DNA of 64,000 nucleotides. It comes from UMGS1696 sp964621755. Its GTDB lineage: Bacteria > Bacillota > Clostridia > Oscillospirales > CAG-272. The position numbers and the translations under genes were made by a program. Below the pieces are notes generated by a model. The model ran no database searches. It was not told the origin of the DNA and worked only from the letters and a program-made list of their open reading frames with translations. Shown here in pieces: positions 54,694 through 62,212 of the stretch. Numbering within the stretch: the stretch's first letter is position 1; every line of letters starts with the position of its first letter. The stretch is taken from the NCBI GenBank assembly GCA_964621755.1, contig CAZUPI010000002.1, positions 24,451 to 88,450 on the forward strand, in the 5' to 3' direction.

Positions 54694-56058
54694 TCACATC
54701 AAAATATGTCTCGCAACATAGACGCCGCTGGCAGACGCGTGGGAAAGGGAGTGCGTCACGCCGCTTCCGTCGCCGATAATGTATAGGCCCTTCAGCTTTG
54801 TTTCGAGGTTTTCGTCTATTGCGACTTCCATGTTATAGAATTTCACTTCGACGCCGTAAAGGAGGGTATCGTCGTTGGCGGTTCCTTGTGCGACCTTGTC
54901 GAGCGCATATATCATCTCGATGATGCCGTCTAAGATTCGTTTCGGCAGAACGAGGCTTAAGTCACCCGGTGTAGCGGACAGCGTAGGGGTTACAAGCCCC
55001 TCCTCGATTCGTTTTACCGTACTTCTGCGTCCGCGCACCAGGTCGCCAAACCGCTGTACAATGACGCCGCCGCCCAGCATATTCGACAGCCGTGCTATGC
55101 TTTCGCCGTACTCGTTGCTGTCCTTGAACGGCTCCGAGAAATGCTTCGACACAAGAAGTGCGAAGTTCGTGTTTTCCGTTTTCTTGGCGGATTCTTCGTA
55201 GCTGTGCCCGTTTACCCTCACAATTCCGTTTGTATTTTCGTTTACTACGATTCCGTTCGGATTCATGCAGAACGTGCGCACGTTATCTTCAAACTTTTCC
55301 GTGCGGTACACAATTTTGCTTTCGTACAGCTCGTCCGTCAAATGCGCGAAAATCACCGCCGGAAGCTCCACGCGAACTCCTATATCCACCCGGTTCGACT
55401 TTGTCGGAATGTCAAGCTCACGGCAGACGTGCTCCATCCACTTGCTTCCGCTCCGCCCAACCGAAATTACGCACTTGGTGCACTCGTACGATTCGTCCCC
55501 GCACCATATGCGGTATCCGCCGTCGATAACCTCAATCCGGTTGACCGGCGAGTCAAAGTGAAATGCCACCTTGTCCACAAGCTCTGTATACAAGTTCCCC
55601 AGCACGACATAGTTGATGTCCGTTCCCAAATGCCGCACCGACGCGTCGAGCAGATTCAGCTTGTTTTTCAGGCACTCTGTTTTCAGCTTCGTCCCGGCAG
55701 TAGAGTACATCTTCGTTCCTTCGCCGCCGTGTGCCATGTTAATGGTATCCACATACTTCATCAGCCCGATTGCCTGTGCCTTGCCGATGTGCTCGTACAG
55801 CGTCCCGCCGAAATCGTTCGTGATGTTATATTTTCCATCGGAAAACGCGCCGGCGCCGCCGAATCCGGACATAATCGAACAGGACTTGCACCCGATACAG
55901 GTTTTCACCTTGACCCCATCAATCGGACAACGTCTTTTCTCAAGCGCATGTCCCGCCTCAAAAATTCCGACCCGTAAGTGAGAGTTCAACTTCATCAACT
56001 CATAGGCCGCAAAAATACCGCCGGGTCCTGCTCCGACGATTATTACATCGTATTTCAT
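54694..56058 (-). CDS. FAD-dependent dehydrogenase (COG2509 type)
   Basis: 454 residues. The FAD-binding motif is YDVIIVGAGPGGIFAAYEL. The Cys cluster CPIDGVKVKTCIGCKSCSIM is followed by GFGGAGAFSDGKYN, the pattern of this uncharacterised oxidoreductase group. The C-terminal end is GLYIIGDGSGVTHSLSHASAS. Reaction unknown. The start at 56058 follows AGAGGAG; the frame is open 9 codons upstream without a site. Confidence 0.88.
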   Translation of the reverse strand: MKYDVIIVGAGPGGIFAAYELMKLNSHLRVGIFEAGHALEKRRCPIDGVKVKTCIGCKSCSIMSGFGGAGAFSDGKYNITNDFGGTLYEHIGKAQAIGLMKYVDTINMAHGGEGTKMYSTAGTKLKTECLKNKLNLLDASVRHLGTDINYVVLGNLYTELVDKVAFHFDSPVNRIEVIDGGYRIWCGDESYECTKCVISVGRSGSKWMEHVCRELDIPTKSNRVDIGVRVELPAVIFAHLTDELYESKIVYRTEKFEDNVRTFCMNPNGIVVNENTNGIVRVNGHSYEESAKKTENTNFALLVSKHFSEPFKDSNEYGESIARLSNMLGGGVIVQRFGDLVRGRRSTVKRIEEGLVTPTLSATPGDLSLVLPKRILDGIIEMIYALDKVAQGTANDDTLLYGVEVKFYNMEVAIDENLETKLKGLYIIGDGSGVTHSLSHASASGVYVARHILM

Positions 56059-56395
56059 TGTATCGTTCTCCTCTTGGTATTGCAAACGCTTATTTATTAT
56101 AGCACAAAATTATGAATTTTTCTATTGGATGTAGCGTCTATTCCATATTTCATCTATAAAAGTGTAAAAATATGCAGAATATTTTCCTTTCCACAGAAAA
56201 AGCCCCTAACTATGATTGCCACGGTTAAGGGCTTTTGTTGTTTTGATAAGGTGAATTCCGACCTTCTCAAAAGATTACTGAATAAGACCGCTTTTCTTCA
56301 GCTTCCATGATTTGTAGTATGGGACATATATTTTCTCTGACTGCACCACTCTGCATCCCGACTTCTCAGCCGTATGGGGATTTTTTCTGTCGCGA
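56059..56395. other. Intergenic region between FAD dehydrogenase and solute-binding gene
   Basis: It holds the hairpin terminator at 56198-56236 and, beyond it, nothing I can name. The real gene end on its right is at 56396 if the frameshift described for the binding protein is corrected. Confidence 0.5.
56198..56236. terminator. Hairpin terminator
   Basis: AAAAGCCCCTAAC pairs with GTTAAGGGCTTTT (one mismatch) around a 13-base loop. T-rich stretches follow on both strands. Likely terminates the leftward binding-protein transcript. Confidence 0.7.
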
Positions 56396-56496
56396 TTATT
56401 TAAACTCCTCGAGAATCTTCTCGATAGCCGCTTGCCAAACAGGTGTAGCTGACGCAACCGTGGACGCGATGTTTCCGTTGCCCAAGGAAGTAGCGC

Positions 56497-57894
56497 TCAT
56501 CGCTTGATTGGCCATGGGTTGCCGGCGATGGTGGTGGAGTAGCAGTATTCGAACGGCATCACCGCCCCCTCGCGGATGATATCAAGCATCTGCTGCGTAT
56601 CCTCATCGCGGCTGTACTTATTCTTCAGCGATACTTCATAGTAAGCCGGCACAACATTCTTATAGCTGTAGTACGACAGCGCCTCCGCCGTCTTTCCGGT
56701 CAGCTCGGGGTCATTGGTCGTAACGGGGATGTAGTACATCTGGGTTGCCGTCGCTATCAGCGTCAGGTACTTGCTCTGACTTTCTTCATATTTCGGGAAC
56801 GGGAGAATTGCGTAGTCCGCTTCCATATCGCGCATTGCGTCGAGCGACTCGAGCTTGCCCATGTAAAACATCCCGTGATTCTCTACAAACTTGAGCGCAT
56901 CCAGGCCGTCCACGATATATGTACTGTCTGTCTTCCAGAAATTATACAGCTTTTCTACCGCCGTTGCAAAGTTGTCGGTAATCGAAAGAATGGTGGGCAT
57001 ACCGTCCTCGCCTATGTCGATAACGTGCATATCAAACGACGCCTGAATCGAACGGTACACAACTTCGTTTGCCATCATACCGATGAGGTCGTCTGCATAG
57101 TTGATTTTACCGTCGCCGTTTAAGTCGAAGCTGATGCTTTCCGACATGGCAATCATCGTGTCGAGGGTCCATTGGCTGTTCTTGACCAGCTCATACGGAT
57201 TGCCCATTCCCGCGTCTGTGATGATACCCTGGTTTGCGAAAACCACGCTGAGCCTCTTGTACATCGACAGGGAGACGTCGCCAATGAAGCCGAACAGCTT
57301 GCCGTCGACCGTCAGGTCATTCTGCAATTCCGAAACCCACCGCGGGTTGTCAAGGTTAATATACGGAACATCGTATACGCTCAAGCAATAATTGGAGGTA
57401 GCAATCGGCTGTGTGCAGGAAATCATACCAGACACAATATCATACGCCCCGTCCTGCGCAATCACGCTGTTTGTCACAAGGCTCCGGAACGAAGCTGCGT
57501 TTGCCCAGTCGCCCGGCTTGTAAATAAAGTCGAATTTTAATTCCAGGAGCTCTTCCACCGCCGCATTCCGGTCGTAGATAGCGTCGTTGACTCCCTCATC
57601 AGCGTATTCTTCCGCGTCGTATTCATACTGCTGTGTCTCTGTCGTGAGAATGGAGAAGGTTTTTTCGTCATAATCCTGTTTTTCGATGACAAACAGGTCG
57701 TCCACTGTTGTTTCAAGCTCAGTTTCGGCTTCATCCGCAGTATCCACGTTTTGGCTGTTTCCGGCATCGCCGTTTTCCGTGTCGGATGTGCTCGGAGCAG
57801 ACGAATCACCGCAGGATACAAACAGACCGCTGACAGATAATAACAGAAGTAAAGATGCAATTGCTTTTGCTGTTTGATTTTTTCTTTTTTTCAC
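56497..57894 (-). CDS. Solute-binding lipoprotein (orphan), 3' end frameshifted
   Basis: 465 residues in this frame. Signal peptide and lipobox end VSGLFVSC. The SBP family 1-like region includes NPYELVKNSQWTLDTMIAM and an EF-hand-like loop DLNGDGKINYADD near 265. The frame stops after NPWPIKR. In the next frame, MSATSLGNGNIASTVASAT and WQAAIEKILEEFK follow to a stop at 56396-56398. That is a plausible natural C-terminus, so one base is probably missing near 56500. No permease or ATPase is adjacent. Divergent paralogue of the next gene. Confidence 0.85.
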   Translation of the reverse strand: MKKRKNQTAKAIASLLLLLSVSGLFVSCGDSSAPSTSDTENGDAGNSQNVDTADEAETELETTVDDLFVIEKQDYDEKTFSILTTETQQYEYDAEEYADEGVNDAIYDRNAAVEELLELKFDFIYKPGDWANAASFRSLVTNSVIAQDGAYDIVSGMISCTQPIATSNYCLSVYDVPYINLDNPRWVSELQNDLTVDGKLFGFIGDVSLSMYKRLSVVFANQGIITDAGMGNPYELVKNSQWTLDTMIAMSESISFDLNGDGKINYADDLIGMMANEVVYRSIQASFDMHVIDIGEDGMPTILSITDNFATAVEKLYNFWKTDSTYIVDGLDALKFVENHGMFYMGKLESLDAMRDMEADYAILPFPKYEESQSKYLTLIATATQMYYIPVTTNDPELTGKTAEALSYYSYKNVVPAYYEVSLKNKYSRDEDTQQMLDIIREGAVMPFEYCYSTTIAGNPWPIKR

Positions 57895-57977
57895 TTCAAA
57901 ATCTCCTCAAATTTGTGAATTATTATAAGCATATTGTAAATATATTATAGCGTTTTTGTGAACTTAATCATACGGAC

Positions 57978-58006
57978 TTGATTATCATGAACCTATCTTC
58001 TATAAT
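57978..58006 (+). promoter_or_regulatory. Sigma-A promoter of the rightward binding-protein gene
   Basis: TTGATT (57978-57983) and TATAAT (58001-58006) spaced 17 bp, 45 bp from the start codon. The leftward gene shares this 156-bp intergenic region; its own promoter is unclear. Confidence 0.75.
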
Positions 58007-58050
58007 AAATTACAAGGCGATAAGACAAAATTTTTAATATGGAGAAAGAA

Positions 58051-59586
58051 ATGAAAAAATCGAACAAACTTATGGCGCTTCTGCTGTGTGCAGCAATGCT
58101 CGCTTCCCCTGCACTCACCGGATGCTCTGAGGGAAGCGCCAACACAGACACCCCGCAGACCACCCCAACAACATCGGGATCGGAAGCCTATTCCAGCGAC
58201 TCGTCCACAGATACCGCGAGCGGAACCGGCGCACTCGTGGAAATCAAGGAGGATTATGATTGGAAATCCGGCGTCGCACAGGAGGATTACGATGGCTACG
58301 ATTACGTCATTCTCAATGGATGCACCGCGTCATGGTATTCCTACACAAGCATCGCGCCCGACGAAACTACAGGCGAGCACGTAAATGACGCGTTCGTCGA
58401 GCGGAACCTGAGAGTCAGCGACTACCTCAACATCAATATTGTCGAAAACAACGATGAGAATTCGATGACCATTCTTCAGAATACGGTTAAAGCCGGAACA
58501 AACGACTTTGACGTTGCGCTCTGCACCCTCATGAACTCCTACGCCATCGCAATGCAAAACATCATCTTCGACCTCAACACCATCGGAAATGTCGATTTTT
58601 CCAACGAATGGTGGGACCAGAATGCGGTCAACGACCTTACCATCGCCGACAAGCTGTATTTCGTGACCAGCGACTTTGATACCACCCGTTTCGACGGCAT
58701 TCGCTCTCTCTATTTCAACAAGGAAATGATTGAGCAGAACGGTCTCGAAAATCCCTATGACCTTGTCGACAACAACCAATGGACCATCGACAAATTCACC
58801 GAAATGTGCACCTCGGTCGTAAACGATAAAGATGGCGACGGCGTCATGACCGACGCAGACCAGTACGGATATATCGGCTACGGCGAGCTGATAGGCGACC
58901 TTCTCATATATGGTATGGGTGAACGCTATATCGCGAAGGACCCCGAAAGCGGTCTCCTCGTAAATAACACCACTTCCGAAAAATTCTACGACGTATACGA
59001 AAAAATCATCAACCTGCTGCAGAGCGACGCAGTATTTGACGTCCGCGCTTCCAAACACTCCACACACCTCCGCGGACTTGGCGACCGTGTACAGGAAGCC
59101 GTTTTCACAGAAAACGGTGCGCTGTTCTATTCCGAGTGCATGGCATGGACAAGAGTGCTTCGCGACATGGAAGCCGATTTTGGCGTCGTACCGCCGCCGA
59201 AGTATGATGAAAGTCAGGAACGCTACTATTCCGTCATCATCAACCCGTTCATGCAGATGATTCCGATTACCGCTCCCGACTCGCTTCGTACTCTCCATGT
59301 CATGGACGCTCTTGCAGCGGCTTCCCATGATACAGTCGTCGAGGCATATGTAAACGTGACCCTGACCGGTAAGGTAGCCCGTGATGAAGACACAGTGCGC
59401 ATGCTTCACCTCGTATTCGATGAGCTGGCTTACAACCTGCACTTCTCCTCCGTCGGCATCAGAACGACCGTAATCGACGGCATAACAGCGGGAACAGAAA
59501 ACATCACATCCAAGCTCAAATCGAGCGCAAAAGCATTTAACAAAAATCTTGATAAGATAAACGCATTCTTCTTTACCGAGGAATAA
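58051..59586 (+). CDS. Solute-binding lipoprotein (orphan)
   Basis: About 511 residues with lipoprotein signal ending ASPALTGC. The Ser/Thr-rich linker after it is typical. NPYDLVDNNQWTIDKFTEM and the EF-hand-like DKDGDGVMTDADQYG match the paralogue on the other side. Start at 58051 (MKKSNKLMA) has GGAGAAAG. No permease or ATPase genes adjoin, so the transporter must be encoded elsewhere. Ligand unknown, probably a carbohydrate as for SBP family 1. Confidence 0.87.
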   Translation: MKKSNKLMALLLCAAMLASPALTGCSEGSANTDTPQTTPTTSGSEAYSSDSSTDTASGTGALVEIKEDYDWKSGVAQEDYDGYDYVILNGCTASWYSYTSIAPDETTGEHVNDAFVERNLRVSDYLNINIVENNDENSMTILQNTVKAGTNDFDVALCTLMNSYAIAMQNIIFDLNTIGNVDFSNEWWDQNAVNDLTIADKLYFVTSDFDTTRFDGIRSLYFNKEMIEQNGLENPYDLVDNNQWTIDKFTEMCTSVVNDKDGDGVMTDADQYGYIGYGELIGDLLIYGMGERYIAKDPESGLLVNNTTSEKFYDVYEKIINLLQSDAVFDVRASKHSTHLRGLGDRVQEAVFTENGALFYSECMAWTRVLRDMEADFGVVPPPKYDESQERYYSVIINPFMQMIPITAPDSLRTLHVMDALAAASHDTVVEAYVNVTLTGKVARDEDTVRMLHLVFDELAYNLHFSSVGIRTTVIDGITAGTENITSKLKSSAKAFNKNLDKINAFFFTEE

Positions 59587-59612
59587 ATCAAAAATAAATA
59601 ACGTGAATTCGA

Positions 59613-59646
59613 CGGGGAGGCGCTTTTGAAAAAAGCACCTCCCCCG
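59613..59646. terminator. Hairpin terminator
   Basis: CGGGGAGGCGCTTTT against AAAAGCACCTCCCCCG with one bulge. Member of the dispersed hairpin family. Confidence 0.7.
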
Positions 59647-59737
59647 CGTTTATTTTACAAACTCACTCATCTCAATATGTTTTTGCATAACAGCCCCAAC
59701 TTTTCAGGGGCATTTTTTAGTTTTTTTTTGCCGATTC

Positions 59738-59766
59738 TTGTAATAATGTGAAATTTAGTGTATAAT
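59738..59766 (+). promoter_or_regulatory. Sigma-A promoter of the CAT-like gene
   Basis: TTGTAA (59738-59743) and TATAAT (59761-59766) spaced 17 bp, 32 bp ahead of the ATG. Confidence 0.75.
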
Positions 59767-59797
59767 ATAATGTGATATGATTGGGGAGGTGTCATCG

Positions 59798-60475
59798 ATG
59801 AGCCATTATACAAAGCTGGACATGGCAGCTATGCCCGCGCAGAGCACTTTCTTCATTTTATAAAGGAATCTCCCTGTGAAATCTCCCTCGCGGACAGCAT
59901 CGATATTACCGCTCTGCACGACGCCTGCCATGTGACCGGTTTCTCGTTCTATATCTCGTTCTTGTATATCGTATCGTATATCGTCAATTCGCGCGACGAA
60001 TTCCGCATGACTGTGCTTCACTCTCACAACGAATATATTCCCGCCGTCTGGGATACGATAAATCCGGTGCACAACGTCTTCCATGAGGATACCGAAACTT
60101 ACACCACCATCTTCTCCCTCTGGAACCGCGACTTTGATAAGTTTTATCAAAACTGTGCCGACGATATGGCACGCGGAAAAACTCTGTCCGCGATGAGTGT
60201 GCCGTCTATGGCGAATTCGTTCGAGGCGTCCTGCCTTCCGTGGCGCTCGTTCACCTCAGCCGGAATCTCGCGTTCCCCTGCCAATATCCCCCCTCACCCC
60301 GCTGGTCATCTGGGGCGGATTTTGCAAATCGGGAACTAAAACGTATATGCCCCTCTCCATTACCATCCACCATGCTGCGGCCGGCGGATTCCATCTCGCA
60401 CGCTTTTTAAATGAAGCCGAAAAGTTATCTTCTTCCGCCGCCGCGAATATTCTCACAAGGGGGACCATGCTGTGA
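59798..60475 (+). pseudogene. Chloramphenicol acetyltransferase-like gene with two compensating indels
   Basis: Three frames are needed. The first gives MSHYTKLDM; a missing G at GG (59824-59825) then leads to the frame with RAEHFLHFIKESPCEISLAD, SRDEFRMTVL and NPVHNVFHEDTETYTTI. An extra C in the C6 run (60288-60293) leads on to PLTPLVIWGGF and the motif SITIHHAAAGGFHLARF. The CAT family active-site pattern is HHxxxDG, so the Asp is Gly here. Corrected length about 225 residues, normal for CAT. GGGGAGG precedes the ATG. Resistance function is doubtful. Confidence 0.78.
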
Positions 60476-60981
60476 GACTTTTTATCGCCGTCAACTTCAG
60501 CGAAGACTTCAAAAATTCCCTTCTCCGCTATCAGTCAGAGCTCCAAAAATACGCCGCTCCTCACGAACAGGTCAACTGGACAACACCACAAAACCTGCAT
60601 CTGACCCTCGCCTTCATCGGCGAATACCCCGAACCGAAAAACGTTCGCGCCGCACTGGATAAAATCACATTTGCCCCGTTTTCCATCCAACTCGGGCGCT
60701 GCGGAAACTTCGGCTCCCTGTGGTGGGTCGGGCTTGACAACGGAGACAAAGCGGTCGCACTTTCAAATCAAATCCGCAGCGAGCTGCAAGCCGCGCAAAT
60801 TCCCTACGATAAAAAGCCCCTGAAACCCCACGTCACACTGGCCCGTGAATTTTATCCTGCAGCCCCTCCGCATATTCGTCCGATAAAAGCGGAAACCCTG
60901 GTGCAGCGCGTGTCACTAATGCGTTCGGAAAGAATCAGAGGAAAAATAACTTACACAGAAATAGGACGGACTCCATCATAA
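60472..60981 (+). CDS. thpR: RNA 2',3'-cyclic phosphodiesterase ThpR (LigT)
   Basis: 169 residues of the 2H phosphoesterase family. The two catalytic HxT motifs are NLHLTLAFIGEYPEP and PHVTLAREF. These enzymes open RNA 2',3'-cyclic phosphates to 2'-phosphates. Start is GTG, overlapping the CAT-like stop (GTGA). It shows that translation is still coupled with the disrupted upstream gene. Confidence 0.92.
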   Translation: MRLFIAVNFSEDFKNSLLRYQSELQKYAAPHEQVNWTTPQNLHLTLAFIGEYPEPKNVRAALDKITFAPFSIQLGRCGNFGSLWWVGLDNGDKAVALSNQIRSELQAAQIPYDKKPLKPHVTLAREFYPAAPPHIRPIKAETLVQRVSLMRSERIRGKITYTEIGRTPS

Positions 60982-60982
60982 A

Positions 60983-61187
60983 CATTTCAGCGGTAAAAAC
61001 CGCATATCAAGGGCAGGGAATCGGCTCGGCTCTTTTAAACCGCGCGGAAGAATACGCAAAGGAAAATGGAATCTACTATATACTGTTAAACAGCGGCTTC
61101 CAGCGCGTCGCTGCTCACGCCTTCTGCGAGCACAAAGGCTATGATAAACGTTCCTATTGCTTAAGAAAACATCTGCAGCTATCATGA
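60983..61187 (+). pseudogene. C-terminal remnant of a GNAT acetyltransferase
   Basis: In one frame, INISAVKTAYQGQGIGSALL is followed by NRAEEYAKENGIYYILLNSG, FQRVAAHAFCEHKGYDKR and SYCLRKHLQLS, ending at TGA. QGQGIG is the acetyl-CoA-binding motif A of GNAT proteins. There is no start codon and the N-terminal half is missing; thpR ends directly at its left edge. A deletion probably fused the two loci. Confidence 0.75.
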
Positions 61188-61194
61188 GGTATTT

Positions 61195-62139
61195 ATGAAA
61201 ATTTACGATATTGCAATCATCGGCGGCGGTCCCGCGGGATACACAGCCGCTCTGTACAGCGGCCGTGCGGGTTATACCGCCGCTGTCATCGAAAAATTAG
61301 CGCCCGGCGGACAAATGTCCATCACTTCCAATGTGGAAAACTACCCCGGCTTTCTCTCCGTCGGCGGCTTTGAGCTTGCCGAAAAAATGATGAGCGGCGC
61401 GGAACGCTTCGGCGCAGAATCCATCTTCGGCGAAGTCACCAACGTACAGCTCGACGGCACAAAAAAACGCATCGCAGTCGACGGCGCAGACATCACCTCG
61501 GACTCCGACAACGTTATCGAAGCATCCGCCGTCATCATCGCAACGGGTGCCTCCCCGCGCCGTCTCGACATTCCGGGCGAACAAAAATACGAAGGACGCG
61601 GCGTATCATATTGCGCCACCTGCGACGGCATGTTCTTCAAAGGAAAGACCGTCATCGTAGCAGGCGGCGGCGATACCGCATTTGAGGACGCCCTCTACCT
61701 CGCAAACATCTGCGAAAAGGTCTATATCCTCCACCGCCGTGACGAATTCCGCGCCGCCGCTTCTTCCGTCCGCCGCGCCGAACAAAAGTCCAATATCGAA
61801 TTCGTCATGAACGCTCTCGTCAGCGAAATCAAAGGCGACGGCTCCAAAGTCACCAGCCTTGTCTATACCGATAAAATCTCCAAAGTCACCCGCGAAATCC
61901 CCTGCTCCGCTATTTTCACCGCGGTCGGACGAATCCCTGACACCTCCCTGCTCGCCGATAAACTCTCCCTCGATCCCTCCGGCTACATCATCGCCGATGA
62001 GACCTGCCGGACCTCCCTCCCCGGCGTCTTCGCCGCAGGAGACGTCCGCACCAAACCCCTCCGCCAAATCGTAACTGCCTGCTCCGACGGTGCCACAGCT
62101 GTAAAATTCGCAGAGGAATGGATAGAAGGGATACAGTAG
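61195..62139 (+). CDS. trxB: Thioredoxin reductase
   Basis: 314 residues. The FAD motif is AIIGGGPAGYTAALYSGRAG. The redox-active pair is GVSYCATCDGMFFKGK (CATC). The NADPH motif is VIVAGGGDTAFEDALYLA, and the end has GVFAAGDVRTKPLRQIVTAC. It reduces thioredoxin with NADPH. ATGAGGT lies 5 bp ahead of the ATG and overlaps the GNAT remnant's stop. Confidence 0.95.
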   Translation: MKIYDIAIIGGGPAGYTAALYSGRAGYTAAVIEKLAPGGQMSITSNVENYPGFLSVGGFELAEKMMSGAERFGAESIFGEVTNVQLDGTKKRIAVDGADITSDSDNVIEASAVIIATGASPRRLDIPGEQKYEGRGVSYCATCDGMFFKGKTVIVAGGGDTAFEDALYLANICEKVYILHRRDEFRAAASSVRRAEQKSNIEFVMNALVSEIKGDGSKVTSLVYTDKISKVTREIPCSAIFTAVGRIPDTSLLADKLSLDPSGYIIADETCRTSLPGVFAAGDVRTKPLRQIVTACSDGATAVKFAEEWIEGIQ

Positions 62140-62212
62140 ACCTGGGATTCTCACAAAGGTTCTCTTGTCTCAGGGAAACACCTCATACCAACAAAATACT
62201 GGAGAATTTCAT

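Noticed and set aside
58330..59442. A 370-codon open frame antisense to the binding lipoprotein
   Set aside because: The sense gene has a lipoprotein signal and SBP blocks; the antisense has none.
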